Below the pieces are notes generated by a model, which saw only the letters and a list, made by a program, of their open reading frames with translations, searched no databases and was not told the DNA's origin. From assembly GCF_007828035.1 (NCBI RefSeq), contig NZ_VITV01000005.1, positions 124,001 through 188,000 of the forward strand: a stretch of DNA of 64,000 nt. Reading direction: 5' to 3'. Position numbers and translations under genes: made by a program. Shown here one piece after another: positions 31,527 to 40,959 of this stretch. Numbering within the stretch: the stretch's first letter is position 1; every line of letters starts with the position of its first letter. This stretch comes from Nitrospirillum amazonense (GTDB lineage Bacteria > Pseudomonadota > Alphaproteobacteria > Azospirillales > Azospirillaceae).

Positions 31527-33419
31527 ATGACAGCGCACAGCGACACTGACCCGTCCGGGGCCCCGCAAGCCCAAACCCCACAGGCCCGAGCCCCACAGGC
31601 CCAGGGCCCTGCGGCACCCGAACCGTCGCCGGCCATGGCGGCCCAGCTCTACGCCGTGCTGCAGCGCTTTTCCCAAGCCATCGTCGTCTTCGGGCCCGAC
31701 GACCGCGTGGTGTTCGCCAACGACCGCTATCATGAAATGTTCCCCCGCTCGCCGGCGCCGGGCGTCATTCTGGGTTGGCGGTTCGAGGATTTGCTGCGCC
31801 ATTCCATCGCCGCCGGCCAGGTGCCCCAGGCGGAAGCGGACCCGGAAGCCTACATCGCCCGCCGCCTGTCCCAGCGCGGCATCGCCCGCGAGGGGCTGAT
31901 CGGCGACCGCTGGTACCGCGCGGTGGAGGAACGCATCCCCGGCGGCGGCATCGTGCTGAGCTACAGCGATATCACCGACCGCCGCCTGGTGGAGGAGGAA
32001 CTGCGGCGCAAGTCCGCCATCCTCAGCGCCGCCATGGAGGCGGTGCCGGGCGGCTTTATGGTGATGGACGAGCGCTTCAATTTCGTGGTGTGGAGTCGCA
32101 ACTGGCCTGCCATCGGCGGCGCCACGGATGAGATCATCCGCGCCTATCCCAACATGCCGGACCTTGCCCGATGGCAGTCCCGCCGGGGTGATTACGACGC
32201 CATCCGGCTGGACCCCACCCAGCTCGACGCCCAGGCTGCCGCCGCCGTGCCTTGGCTGGGCCGGCTGCTGGCCCTGCAGGCCGCCCGCCCGCCGCAGCTG
32301 ACCCCCAGTGACGAGGAACGGGAGCTGCTGGTGCAGTGGCAGCTGCTGCGCTATCGGGCCGAGGGCCGGCCGGATGGGGAGCGGGCGGAGGGCAGCGGCA
32401 CCATCCATATCGGCGGCGAGGATGGGCGCATCGTCGAGTTCCGCCGCAACCGCATGCCGGGACTGGGCTGGGTGTCGATCTACAACGACGTCACCGAACG
32501 CTACCGCCATGAGGAGGAAACGGCACGGGCCCATGCGGAGACCGCGCGGGCGCTGCAGGAATTGCGCGACACCCAGGAGAGCCTGGTGCAGGCGGAAAAG
32601 CTGGCCTCACTGGGCGAACTGGTGGCCGGGGTGGCGCATGAGCTGAACACGCCGGTGGGCATCAGCTATACCGCCGCCACCTTCCTGGCCGACCGCCTGC
32701 GGGAATTCCGTAACGATCTCGCCAATGGCCCGCCGCGCCGGACGGCGCTGATGGAGTTCCTGGACCTGGTGGAGGAGACGGCCAACCTGATGACCGTCAA
32801 CGCGGGGCGCGCCTCCCGCCTGGTGCAGAGCTTCAAGAACATCGCCGTCGACCAGACCAGCGACGAACGCCGGGTGCTGTCGCTGAAGCCTTACCTGGAG
32901 GAAATCGCCATCAGCCTGGGTCCGCAATGGAAGCGGCCGGGCCATGTGCTGACCATAGACTGCCCAGCCGGCCTGGTGCTGGACACCTATCCCGGGGCGC
33001 TCAGCCAGGTTCTGACCAACCTGATCGTCAACGCCACGCTGCATGCCTACGCCCCGGGGCAGGCGGGACGCCTGACCATCACCGTCTCCCCCCTGCCGTC
33101 GCCGCCGTCGGCCATCGGCCGGCCGCCGGTGGAGCATGTGGAGATTCTGTTCGCCGATGACGGCAAGGGCATCCCGGCCGATGCCCTGCCCCGCATCTTC
33201 GATCCCTTCTTCACCACCCGGCGGGGGGCCGGCAGCACGGGCCTGGGCCTCAACATTGTGTTCAACCTGGTGACCCGCACCCTGGGCGGCCGCATCGAGG
33301 TGGACAGCGCACCCGGCCGGGGCACGCGCTTTTTCCTGCGCCTGCCCAAGGTGGCGCCCCAGCCGCCCGCCGCGACCCCGCCGTCAGCGCCCGTAGACCC
33401 GGCGTCCGCCGGTCGTTGA
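31527..33419 (+). CDS. Soluble PAS-domain sensor histidine kinase
   Basis: A 630-residue kinase without membrane helices or signal peptide. An N-terminal Ala/Pro/Gln-rich tail (about 1-35) is followed by two PAS-type domains (about 38-155, ending DITDRRLVEEEL, and 165-330, ending DVTERYRHEEE), a coiled-coil linker, the phospho-acceptor segment LGELVAGVAHELNTPVG near 365-381, and a HATPase domain with NLIVNA, DDGKGIP, FDPFFTT and GLGLNIVFNL. It presumably senses a cytoplasmic signal. No response regulator is adjacent, so it is an orphan. A solute-binding protein gene follows on the same strand. Confidence 0.9.
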   Translation: MTAHSDTDPSGAPQAQTPQARAPQAQGPAAPEPSPAMAAQLYAVLQRFSQAIVVFGPDDRVVFANDRYHEMFPRSPAPGVILGWRFEDLLRHSIAAGQVPQAEADPEAYIARRLSQRGIAREGLIGDRWYRAVEERIPGGGIVLSYSDITDRRLVEEELRRKSAILSAAMEAVPGGFMVMDERFNFVVWSRNWPAIGGATDEIIRAYPNMPDLARWQSRRGDYDAIRLDPTQLDAQAAAAVPWLGRLLALQAARPPQLTPSDEERELLVQWQLLRYRAEGRPDGERAEGSGTIHIGGEDGRIVEFRRNRMPGLGWVSIYNDVTERYRHEEETARAHAETARALQELRDTQESLVQAEKLASLGELVAGVAHELNTPVGISYTAATFLADRLREFRNDLANGPPRRTALMEFLDLVEETANLMTVNAGRASRLVQSFKNIAVDQTSDERRVLSLKPYLEEIAISLGPQWKRPGHVLTIDCPAGLVLDTYPGALSQVLTNLIVNATLHAYAPGQAGRLTITVSPLPSPPSAIGRPPVEHVEILFADDGKGIPADALPRIFDPFFTTRRGAGSTGLGLNIVFNLVTRTLGGRIEVDSAPGRGTRFFLRLPKVAPQPPAATPPSAPVDPASAGR

Positions 33420-33516
33420 CGGCAGCCGGCGCTTGCCCCGGCGGGGACGCGCCACTACCGTGAGGGGGCCCGGTTCCGGACCCGGGCTGGGGATGGGGCT
33501 TTGGGGGGCCGTGCAT

Positions 33517-35262
33517 ATGGGGGCATCGTTGCATTGCCGGGCCGGGCGCTGCCGCGTCTGGGCGGCCCGCTTGGCGCTGTTGGCCGGCTTCGCCGCGCTG
33601 AACAACCCCTTGTGGCCCGCGGCGGCCCACGCGGCCCCGTCCAGCGCGGCCCGATCCGACGCGGCCCCGTCCGGTGCGGCCCCGTCCGGTGCGGTAGCGG
33701 CCAAGATTCTGGTGCGCTCCATCGGCGGCGCGCCGGTGACGTTGGATCCGCAGCGCGCCGACCTTTCCTCCGAAAGCCTGGTGATTGACGACCTGCTGGA
33801 AGGATTGCTGGCCCCCGACGGACGAGGCGGGGCCCGACCGGCCCTGGCGGAAAGCTGGACTGTTTCCCCTGACGGGCGCATCTACACCTTCAAGCTGCGG
33901 GCGGATGCCAAATGGTCGGATGGCACGCCCGTCACGGCGGATGATTTCGTCTTCTCCTGGCGCCGCCTGGCGGATCCGCGCACGGCGGCACCCTACGCCT
34001 ATTACATGTGGATCGTGGTGAATGGCGAGGCCATCACCAAGGGGACGATCAAGGACGTCAGCCGCCTGGGCGTGACGGCGTTGGATGCCACCACCTTCCA
34101 GGTGGAACTGGTGCGGCCCACAGCCTATTTCCTGGCCATGCTGCAGCATCAGGCCCTGTTCGCCGTGCAGAAGGCCAGCGTGCAGACCCAAGGCGACGCC
34201 TTCACCGAGCCTGGCCACTACGTCTCCAGCGGCGCCTACGTGCTGGCGGAAAACGTGCCGCGCGACCACCTGACCCTGGTGCGCAACCCGGTCTATTACG
34301 ACCAAGCCAAGGTTCCCATCGCCGTGGTGCGGGATTTGCCGCTAGAGGATCGCGCGGCGGAGATGCGGCTGTTCCGCGATGGGCAGGTGCAGACCACCTA
34401 CGAACTGCCCATAGATCAGGTGGCGTGGGCGCGGTCGGCGCTGAAGGAGGCTTTCGTCAGCGGCGACACCTACGACACCTATTTCCTCAGCTTCAACCTG
34501 CGCAATGAGCCGTGGAAGTCCTCACCGGCCTTGCGCGAAGCCCTGACCCTGGCGGTCGACCGCGAGGCGCTGGCCAACCGCGTGCTGGGCGGGGAGAAGC
34601 CGGCCTACAGCTATGTGCCGCGCCTGGCGCCCGGCCCGGGCATCACCGGCTATGAACCGGGCTGGCCCGCCTGGCGCGACCAGCCGCAGGCCGAGCGTGA
34701 GCGGCAGGCGCGTGCCTTGCTGGTGGAGGCCGGTTACGGTCCCGGTGCCGGTTCCAAGGGTGGTCCGGGGGGCAGGACGCTGCCGCCCATTTCCCTCCTG
34801 TTCCCCACAGGCGCCAACTGGCAGGCCGTGGCCGTGGCGGTGGCCCGGCAATGGCATGACGTGCTGGGGGTGGAGGTGCGCTTGGACGCCCAGGACTTCC
34901 GCGTCGTGGCCGCCCAGTCGAACGCGAAGACCTTCAAGGACGTGGTCTTCGCCTCCTGGATCGGTGACTACGCCGACGCCAACAGCTTCCTGGCGCTGAT
35001 GCGGGGCGATGCCGGGCAGGAGAACTATGCCAGCTACCGCAATCCGCTGTTCGACGCGCTGATGGAGGAGGCGAACGGCGAGCCCGATCCCGGCCGCCGC
35101 GCCGGCCTGCTGCGCCGGGCGGAGCGCCTGATGATGGACGACACGCCCGTCATCCCCCTGTTCCACAAGACCATGCGGCGCCTGGTGTCACCCCGCGTCA
35201 CCGGCTGGGTCCCCAACCCCCTGGACCTGTCACCCACCCGCTTCCTGGATCTCACGCCGTGA
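33517..35262 (+). CDS. Periplasmic peptide-type solute-binding protein
   Basis: A 581-residue SBP_bac_5-family protein, OppA-like. A signal peptide (ARLALLAGFAALNN to AAHA) is followed by four 5-residue Ala/Pro/Ser units and the mature domain: PVTLDPQRAD near 70, AESWTVSPDGRIYTFKLR near 112, KWSDGTPVTADDFVFSWRR near 134 and ALREALTLAVDREALA near 340. This family delivers peptides or other solutes to ABC importers. No permease or ATPase genes are nearby. ATG starts at 33433, 33493 and 33517 are in frame; I prefer the last because it gives a normal-length signal peptide. It lies about 100 bases after the kinase gene. Confidence 0.88.
   Translation: MGASLHCRAGRCRVWAARLALLAGFAALNNPLWPAAAHAAPSSAARSDAAPSGAAPSGAVAAKILVRSIGGAPVTLDPQRADLSSESLVIDDLLEGLLAPDGRGGARPALAESWTVSPDGRIYTFKLRADAKWSDGTPVTADDFVFSWRRLADPRTAAPYAYYMWIVVNGEAITKGTIKDVSRLGVTALDATTFQVELVRPTAYFLAMLQHQALFAVQKASVQTQGDAFTEPGHYVSSGAYVLAENVPRDHLTLVRNPVYYDQAKVPIAVVRDLPLEDRAAEMRLFRDGQVQTTYELPIDQVAWARSALKEAFVSGDTYDTYFLSFNLRNEPWKSSPALREALTLAVDREALANRVLGGEKPAYSYVPRLAPGPGITGYEPGWPAWRDQPQAERERQARALLVEAGYGPGAGSKGGPGGRTLPPISLLFPTGANWQAVAVAVARQWHDVLGVEVRLDAQDFRVVAAQSNAKTFKDVVFASWIGDYADANSFLALMRGDAGQENYASYRNPLFDALMEEANGEPDPGRRAGLLRRAERLMMDDTPVIPLFHKTMRRLVSPRVTGWVPNPLDLSPTRFLDLTP
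33631..33690. repeat. Four 15-base tandem repeats in the solute-binding protein gene
   Basis: Units at 33631, 33646, 33661 and 33676, consensus GCGGCCCCGTCCGGT, encode AAPS-x. The last two are identical. They form a short linker after the signal peptide, and the 15-base length keeps the frame. Confidence 0.85.
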
Positions 35263-35267
35263 GGCGT

Positions 35268-35702
35268 TCACGGTCCCTTGTCCACCTTGGGAAGGCGGGC
35301 GCTGGGCGCCGTGGGCGGCCGGTCAGGCTCCGGCGGCATGTCCCAGCCATGGGCCAGCGTGCTGTCGGATAGCGCAAGGAAGCTCTGCCCCAGGTCTACG
35401 GGCAGCTGGAACCCGGGCTTGCCCGGATCGGGGCAGGAGGCGGACTTGGCCCGTAAGGCCCAACCCCCGGGTAAGGGACGGTCCCACACGAACACCGTGC
35501 AGGGACCCATGAGGGGCGGGCGGGGCATATAGGTTTCATCAATTTGGAAGCCGGGATAATTGCCCCGCGCGCTCCCGGTCTGCCCCGCGAAGGTTTGCGC
35601 CGTAAGGGGTGGGGGCGCCGGCGGAACCAGCCCCGTTTCCGGTGTCGCGCACGCCGACAGCCCCAGCAGAACCCCACCCACGCACCACCATCGCTTTGCC
35701 AT
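35268..35702 (-). CDS. Hypothetical lipoprotein, 144 residues
   Basis: A signal peptide with a lipobox LSAC at about 15-18 (GGVLLGLSAC) marks a lipid-anchored envelope protein. The mature part is Pro/Gly-rich with CTVFVWDRP and LPVDLGQSFLAL, and no known domain is recognised. It is convergent with the solute-binding gene, whose stop is 5 bases away. Its start is about 100 bases from the end of the quinone oxidoreductase gene on the same strand. Confidence 0.7.
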   Translation of the reverse strand: MAKRWWCVGGVLLGLSACATPETGLVPPAPPPLTAQTFAGQTGSARGNYPGFQIDETYMPRPPLMGPCTVFVWDRPLPGGWALRAKSASCPDPGKPGFQLPVDLGQSFLALSDSTLAHGWDMPPEPDRPPTAPSARLPKVDKGP

Positions 35703-35801
35703 GGCGCCCCCTTCCGCATCCTATGCGCGTCCCCATCCATGCCGAGGGATGCGCGTGGACGGCGGCGGCCTTGGGGCGGAAGCGTGGCGTTTTGAGGGCG
35801 G

Positions 35802-36791
35802 TCACCCTTTTCCGGCCGCCAGGATGATCTTCCCGAAGCCGCCGCCGCGTTCCATCTTTTGGTGCGCCGCGGCCGCTTGCTCAAGCGGCAATACGCGGTC
35901 GATCACCGGATGAACCTCACCACTCGCCAAGCGGGGCAGGGCACCCGCCGCGAAACGGGCGACCATGGCACGCTTCTCCTCCGGCGTCCGTGACTTCATC
36001 ACCGTTCCAATGAGGCGGAGGTGGTGGTGCAGCACCAGGTCGAGCGGGATCGGCGTGTCGGCATCGCCACTGAGGACACCGACCTGGACCAGCGTACCGC
36101 CGGGCGTCAGGCTCCTGAGGTTCCGCACCAGATAGTCGCCGCCGATGAAGTCAATCACCGCATGCACCCCCGCGGTCTCCGTGAGGCGGGAAACCTCCGT
36201 CTCGAAATCGGTGGCGCGATAATCGATCACGGCGGCGGCACCCAGGCCCCGCACGTCCGCCGCCCGCTGGGCCGAGGCCGTGGCGTAGACGGTGGCGCCC
36301 AGGGTGCGGGCAACCTGCACGGCGGCCGAACCGATGCCGCCGGCCGCCGCGTGGATCAGCACCCGCTGCCCGGGCTGGACCCCCGCCAGATGCGCCACCG
36401 CCTCCCAGGCGGTGACGAAGGCCTCCATGACCCCGGCCGCCTCCGTCAGCGGCAGTCCATCCGGCACCCTCACGGCCATGCCGCGATCGACGCGGGCGAC
36501 CTCGGCATAGGCTCCGCCGCCAACGATGGCCATCACCCGATCCCCCACCCGCATGTCCGTGACGCTGGGGCCGACCTCGATGACCTCGCCGGCGAGTTCC
36601 AGACCCAGCAGGGGACTGTCGCCGAAGGTCTGGCCGCCGTAGAAGCCGGCGCGCTGCATCAGGTCGGCCCGGTTGATTCCCGCCGCCGCTACCCGAACCA
36701 GCAGGTCATGGGGGCGGACCTGCGGCGCGGGCGCCTCAACCAGCCGAAGCACGTCCGGCGGGCCGAAGCGGTCATAGGCGATGGCTCTCAC
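35802..36791 (-). CDS. NADPH:quinone oxidoreductase family protein
   Basis: A 329-residue MDR-superfamily oxidoreductase of the quinone oxidoreductase type. The GroES-like N-terminal domain has GINRADLMQRAGFY near 54-67 and GLELAGEVIEVG near 80-91; the Rossmann domain has HAAAGGIGSAAVQVA near 147-161. No structural zinc cysteines are seen, as in the quinone-reductase subgroup. Likely NADPH-dependent, cytoplasmic. It overlaps the upstream SRPBCC gene by 4 bases (ATGA), so the two are translated together, and a LysR gene divergent from the pair probably controls them. Confidence 0.9.
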   Translation of the reverse strand: MRAIAYDRFGPPDVLRLVEAPAPQVRPHDLLVRVAAAGINRADLMQRAGFYGGQTFGDSPLLGLELAGEVIEVGPSVTDMRVGDRVMAIVGGGAYAEVARVDRGMAVRVPDGLPLTEAAGVMEAFVTAWEAVAHLAGVQPGQRVLIHAAAGGIGSAAVQVARTLGATVYATASAQRAADVRGLGAAAVIDYRATDFETEVSRLTETAGVHAVIDFIGGDYLVRNLRSLTPGGTLVQVGVLSGDADTPIPLDLVLHHHLRLIGTVMKSRTPEEKRAMVARFAAGALPRLASGEVHPVIDRVLPLEQAAAAHQKMERGGGFGKIILAAGKG

Positions 36792-37342
36792 GACACCGCC
36801 TCCTTGGCATTGGCCAGGGCGCGGCGGGCGATGCTCTCGGCGAACAAGGGGGTTTCGCGGCGGTTGTGGTCACCGCCGGCGGCTTGGCGCGCCGCGGCGG
36901 CGTCCTCATAGGCGATGCCATGCTGCGCCAGGAAATCCATGAAGGCGTCGGTGGGGTGGGCGGTCACACGGTTGGTGTACCGGGTGCGATTGCCGTCGAT
37001 CGCTTCGGCCATCAGTTCCCAGACGACGTTCACCTGGGTGCGACCGTTGGCGGTGAAGACGTCCGAGATTGAATTCATGCGGCAGTAGGTCTTGCCCGCC
37101 TCCTCGGCCACGTAATGCTGCACCACCAGGCCGGTTCCGATCATCTCCACATTGATGGACATGCGCCGTCCGTCGTCGGTGGTCGTCACCCCGGCGGCGA
37201 TGTGATCGGGGGCGCAACACCGCAGGTATTCCGCCTCAGGCAGGGTGAACAGCCAGTCGGCGATGTCGATTTTTTCAATCGGAACATCGACTTCATGGCT
37301 ATACGCGGACTGGGATAGGATGCGGTCGAGGACGATGGCCAT
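36788..37342 (-). CDS. SRPBCC-family (polyketide cyclase-like) protein
   Basis: A 184-residue protein with an SRPBCC-like, ligand-cavity layout: VDVPIEKIDIADWLFTLPEAEY near 18-39, then strands HYVAEEAGKTYCRMNS and NVVWELMAEAIDGNRTRYTNRV, and a helical C-terminus. Such proteins bind small hydrophobic molecules. The ATG at 37342 begins the domain; the frame extends upstream to 37570 with low-complexity residues. It is followed by the quinone oxidoreductase gene with a 4-base overlap. Confidence 0.75.
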   Translation of the reverse strand: MAIVLDRILSQSAYSHEVDVPIEKIDIADWLFTLPEAEYLRCCAPDHIAAGVTTTDDGRRMSINVEMIGTGLVVQHYVAEEAGKTYCRMNSISDVFTANGRTQVNVVWELMAEAIDGNRTRYTNRVTAHPTDAFMDFLAQHGIAYEDAAAARQAAGGDHNRRETPLFAESIARRALANAKEAVS

Positions 37343-37470
37343 GGCGGCGTCTCCTGGTTGGGTTGGCTCGGGCGGGCGGAGTGCCGCGTCCGATGGGCCC
37401 AACCATGCAGCCAGAGGCGGCGCCTGATAACGCGGCCATTCCTCGAAATGGTTTTGCCTGTGGAGCAAAG

Positions 37471-38391
37471 ATGAAGGACCCGAGGTTCGCCGAGTTCGTG
37501 GCCGTTTTCGTCGACGTCGTGCGGGCGGGAAGCTTCTCAGGCGCCGCCCGCCGGCGGGGGGTGACGCCATCGGCCATCGTCCGGCAGATCGACGCGTTGG
37601 AGTATGACCTGGGGGTTAGGGTGCTGGTGCGCTCCACCCGGGCGCTGGCGATGACGGACGCCGGGGAAAGACTGTTCGAGCGCGGCCAGCGCCTGATCGA
37701 TGATCTTGTCGACGTTCATGCCGAAATCGCCGCGTTCGACGGGGCGATCGCCGGCGTCCTGCGCGTCGCCTGCTTTCCCACCTTCGGCAAGCGGTACGTT
37801 CTCCCGGTGGCGGGCGCCCTGATGCGGGACCATCCCGGCCTGTCGGTGGAACTGGATTTGACGGAGCGCCTGGCCGACCCGGTGCGCGATCGCCTCGACG
37901 CCGTCATCCGCATCGGGCACCTTGCCGACAGCGCCTTGATTGCCACCAAGCTCGCCGATCAATCCCGGCTGGCGGTCGCCGCCCCCGGTTATCTGGCCCG
38001 GCACGGCACGCCGAACGGTATCGACAATTTGCGCAGCCATCGGCTGCTCGACAAGCTGCACGGCGCCGACCTCCTGGGCTGGGCCGACGTGCTGGGCGAC
38101 GCGGCGGGCCAGCCGAGCTGTGGCGCGGTCGTCTTTCGGTCCGACGACTTCGAGGCGCTACGGCTTGCCGCCCTTGAGGGCGTGGGCGTGGCTTTCCTGC
38201 CCAGCTGGGTGGTGGGGCCCGATGTTCGCGCCGGCAACCTCAAACGGCTCGCGCTGGACGGGGAGCCCTGGGCAAGGGACCCACAGGGCATCTTCCTGCT
38301 CCGGGCCTTGCAGGAGCCATCGGCCAAGCTGCGCGCCTTCATCGATGGCTTGCGGTCGGCGATCGGAACCCCGCCTGTCTGGGAACCGTGA
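37471..38391 (+). CDS. LysR-family transcription regulator
   Basis: A 306-residue LysR regulator. The N-terminal winged helix-turn-helix covers about residues 6-60 (VRAGSFSGAARRRGVTPSAIVRQIDALE) and the periplasmic-binding-like effector domain about 90-290. The effector is unknown. Its start is 128 bases from the divergent SRPBCC/quinone oxidoreductase pair, the classical arrangement for a LysR activator of its neighbours. ATG 37471 begins the HTH; an in-frame start at 37363 would add unrelated residues. Confidence 0.9.
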   Translation: MKDPRFAEFVAVFVDVVRAGSFSGAARRRGVTPSAIVRQIDALEYDLGVRVLVRSTRALAMTDAGERLFERGQRLIDDLVDVHAEIAAFDGAIAGVLRVACFPTFGKRYVLPVAGALMRDHPGLSVELDLTERLADPVRDRLDAVIRIGHLADSALIATKLADQSRLAVAAPGYLARHGTPNGIDNLRSHRLLDKLHGADLLGWADVLGDAAGQPSCGAVVFRSDDFEALRLAALEGVGVAFLPSWVVGPDVRAGNLKRLALDGEPWARDPQGIFLLRALQEPSAKLRAFIDGLRSAIGTPPVWEP

Positions 38392-38410
38392 TCGCCCGCC
38401 CCAAAACGGA

Positions 38411-38443
38411 AGCACCCGCCGGACGTGCGGTCCGGCGGGTGCT
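38411..38443. terminator. Bidirectional hairpin between the LysR gene and rplS
   Basis: AGCACCCGCCGGAC (38411-38424) and GTCCGGCGGGTGCT (38430-38443) form a perfect 14-bp stem with a 5-base loop. No T-run follows on the plus strand; on the minus strand it is followed by TCCGTTTTGGGG. It separates the two convergent units. Confidence 0.75.
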
Positions 38444-38510
38444 GCCATACTGGGCCTGAAAACCGGGGCGGCGCCTGAAGGCGGCCGCCTGGGCTTCACA
38501 ACAGGGCGCC

Positions 38511-38897
38511 TCAGGCGTCCTTGTTGTTCATGCCGCGGCCGGTGGTGCGCTCGGAGATGCGGGCCGACTTGCCGCGGCGATCGCGCAGGTAGTACAGCTT
38601 GGCGCGGCGCACGTCACCCTTGCGGATGACCTCGATGCTGTCCAGGCGCGGGCTGTACAGCGGGAACACACGCTCCACGCCTTCGCCGTAGCTGATCTTG
38701 CGGACGGTGAAGCTGGAGTTCACGCCGGCGTTGCGGCGGGCGATCACGACGCCTTCGTAGGCCTGCACGCGCTCACGCGAGCCTTCGACGACCTTCACGT
38801 TCACCTTCACGGTGTCGCCCGGGGAGAATTCCGGGACCGCACGGGTGGCGGTCAGCTTTTCAATCTGCTCTTGCTCGAGCTTCTGGATGATGTTCAT
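38511..38897 (-). CDS. rplS: 50S ribosomal protein L19
   Basis: A 128-residue L19. The N-terminus [15 protein letters not shown] and the core [33 protein letters not shown] (about 25-58) and [18 protein letters not shown] are diagnostic. L19 sits at the subunit interface. Last gene of the operon ffh-rpsP-rimM-trmD-rplS; ATG at 38897, 43 bases after trmD. A C-terminal tail ([14 protein letters not shown]) is slightly longer than in E. coli. Confidence 0.97.
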   Translation of the reverse strand: MNIIQKLEQEQIEKLTATRAVPEFSPGDTVKVNVKVVEGSRERVQAYEGVVIARRNAGVNSSFTVRKISYGEGVERVFPLYSPRLDSIEVIRKGDVRRAKLYYLRDRRGKSARISERTTGRGMNNKDA

Positions 38898-38940
38898 GGC
38901 ACTCAACTCCACATGATGACAATGGCCAGCCTCACGGCGG

Positions 38941-39777
38941 TCAATCCAGGTTTGGCACAGGCGCCGTTTCCGCGGTGGGGTCCACCAGGGAAACGCCATC
39001 CCCTAGGGTCGAACCGCTTCGCGGCTTGCGCCGGCGGCGGCTCTTGGCTTCGGCCTTGGGCCGGCTCTCCTCGTAGCGCTGCCACAGGTCCGGTCGCCGG
39101 TCCCTGGTGATGCGCTCCGCCTCGGCCAACCGCCAGGCTTTCACCTTCTCATGGTGCCCGGAGAGTAGAACCTCAGGCACCGCGCGGTCCTGCCAGATGG
39201 CTGGCCGCGTATAGTGGGGATACTCCAGCAATCCCCGCTCGAAACTCTCTTCGCCCGCCGTCTCGACGTTGCCCATGACGCCCGGCAATAGCCGGACGCA
39301 GGCGTCGATCAGGCACAGCGCCGCGGGCTCACCCCCGGAAAGCACAAAATCCCCGAGGCTCACTTCCTCGAGGCCCTGCGCTTCCAGGACCCGCTCATCC
39401 ACCCCCTCGTACCGCCCGCACAACACGGTGAGGCTGGGCACCGATACGAGTTCCCGTACCAGCGCCTGGTCCAGCACACGTCCACGCGGCGAGAGGTAGA
39501 TCGCCCGGCCCCGTTCCCTCTGGTCCTGGCTCAACCGCGACCGGCTGGCGGTCAGCGCTGCATCCAGGACGTCGGGCCGCATGACCATGCCTGGTCCGCC
39601 GCCGAACGGGGTGTCGTCCACGGAGCGATGCTTATCGCTCGCGAACGACCGGATGTCCACTGATTCCAGCGACCAGGTGCCATTTTCAAGCGCTTTCCCC
39701 GCAAGGCTCATGCCCAGCGGTCCCGGAAACATCTCCGGGAACAGGGTCAGCACCGTCACATGCCAGCCGGCCGTCAT
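38941..39777 (-). CDS. trmD: tRNA (guanine-N1)-methyltransferase
   Basis: A 278-residue TrmD that methylates G37 of tRNAs, preventing frameshifts. The knot-fold SAM site is visible: [12 protein letters not shown] near 117-128 and [21 protein letters not shown] near 141-161. The N-terminal [16 protein letters not shown] (near 6-21) is family-typical. I start at the ATG 39777, 4 bases after the rimM stop; an upstream in-frame ATG at 39801 would overlap rimM. The C-terminal tail after about 245 is basic and Pro-containing, beyond the usual end. Confidence 0.95.
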   Translation of the reverse strand: MTAGWHVTVLTLFPEMFPGPLGMSLAGKALENGTWSLESVDIRSFASDKHRSVDDTPFGGGPGMVMRPDVLDAALTASRSRLSQDQRERGRAIYLSPRGRVLDQALVRELVSVPSLTVLCGRYEGVDERVLEAQGLEEVSLGDFVLSGGEPAALCLIDACVRLLPGVMGNVETAGEESFERGLLEYPHYTRPAIWQDRAVPEVLLSGHHEKVKAWRLAEAERITRDRRPDLWQRYEESRPKAEAKSRRRRKPRSGSTLGDGVSLVDPTAETAPVPNLD

Positions 39778-39781
39778 CGAA

Positions 39782-40417
39782 TCAGGCCTCTTCGTCACCA
39801 TTGGCCTCGTGGGCCTCGGGCACGCCGCCTTCCGACGCCACCGCCTCGTCAGCGGCGGGGCCGCCTTCCATCTCGGCCAATTCCTCCGGTGTCGGCTTGA
39901 CCTTCTCGAACAGGCCGGCCGGCGGCTCAACCGTGACGATCCCCGCCTTCACGTCCACCACCGGAACGGCGGCGCGGGTGAAGGGGATGGTGACCATCTT
40001 GCCGGAGGCCGCGTGCGCGATCTCCAGCATGTCGCCGCCACCGAAATCGTAGATGGCCTTGATCTCGCCGAAGGGCTCGCCATCGGCGGTGGTCGCCACC
40101 AGGCCGATCAGGTCGGCGTGGTAGAACTCATCCTCGTCGTCGGTCGCCGGCAGCTGGTCGCGGTTGATGTACAGCCGCGTGCCCTTCAGGGCGTCGGCGG
40201 CGTCACGGTCGCGCACGCCCTGCAATTCCGCCAGGAAGTGATCCTTGCCCATGCCGGTCATGGTCAGGGCGAAGGCGCGGGCGCCCGATTCGTCGGTCAG
40301 CTGGCCATAGGCGAACAGCGACTCCGGCACGGCCGTATAGCTCTTCACCTTGACGCGGCCGCGCACCCCGTGGCTGCCCACGAACTGCCCGACGCAGATG
40401 CGCGTGGCGGTTTCCAT
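39782..40417 (-). CDS. rimM: 16S rRNA processing protein RimM
   Basis: A 211-residue RimM, which helps mature the head of the 30S subunit and binds S19. The N-terminal domain starts [20 protein letters not shown] (about 8-27), and the PRC-barrel domain contains [32 protein letters not shown] near 102-132. A 40-residue acidic C-terminal tail rich in Glu and Ala is longer than in the family average. Between rpsP and trmD in the classical operon; a hairpin lies just upstream. Confidence 0.95.
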   Translation of the reverse strand: METATRICVGQFVGSHGVRGRVKVKSYTAVPESLFAYGQLTDESGARAFALTMTGMGKDHFLAELQGVRDRDAADALKGTRLYINRDQLPATDDEDEFYHADLIGLVATTADGEPFGEIKAIYDFGGGDMLEIAHAASGKMVTIPFTRAAVPVVDVKAGIVTVEPPAGLFEKVKPTPEELAEMEGGPAADEAVASEGGVPEAHEANGDEEA

Positions 40418-40458
40418 AACGATACTCTCTGGAAGACTGTAAACGGCGGAAAAGCTGA

Positions 40459-40482
40459 ACGGGGGCGGTCACCCGCCCCCGT
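40459..40482 (-). promoter_or_regulatory. Hairpin in the rpsP-rimM gap
   Basis: ACGGGGGCGG (40459-40468) pairs perfectly with CCGCCCCCGT (40473-40482), 4-base loop. It lies inside the ribosomal operon between rpsP and rimM. RimM and TrmD are needed at much lower levels than S16 and L19, so an mRNA structure that stabilises or pauses here would make sense; this is inferred. Confidence 0.55.
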
Positions 40483-40537
40483 CGCAACCCGTCAACCTTC
40501 ATGCCGGCCAACCAATGGCGAGCCGGCCTCAGGCCAA

Positions 40538-40888
40538 TCAGCCCTCGCTGCCGGCGGCAGCAGCGGCCAGCTTGGCGCGCTCCTGGGCCTTCGCCTTCGG
40601 GGCGGACTTCTTCGGGGTCTCGCGGACCTTCGGCAGCTCGATGATGTTGGCGCGGCCCAGGAACAGGGCGACGCGGTCGGTCGGCTGGGCGCCCACGGAC
40701 AGCCAGTGGCGGGCGCGCTCTTCCTTCAGGGTGATGCGCTCGGCATGGTCACGCGGCAGCATCGGGTTGTAGGTGCCGATCTTCTCGATGAAGTTGCCGT
40801 CGCGGGGCGAACGGCTGTCGGACACGACGATGCTGTAGAACGGACGCTTCTTGGCGCCACCGCGGGCCAGACGAATCTTGAGGGACAT
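40538..40888 (-). CDS. rpsP: 30S ribosomal protein S16
   Basis: A 116-residue S16. [31 protein letters not shown] at the N-terminus is diagnostic, followed by IEKIGTYNP near 35. A basic Lys/Ala-rich C-terminal tail after about residue 85 is typical of alphaproteobacterial S16. Second gene of the operon, 71 bases after ffh. Confidence 0.97.
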   Translation of the reverse strand: MSLKIRLARGGAKKRPFYSIVVSDSRSPRDGNFIEKIGTYNPMLPRDHAERITLKEERARHWLSVGAQPTDRVALFLGRANIIELPKVRETPKKSAPKAKAQERAKLAAAAAGSEG

Positions 40889-40959
40889 TTCTTACTTCCT
40901 GACTCTGATGTTGAACTGAAGGTGATGGTGAAAGGCGGATACTAAATTTGGCTGGCGGA

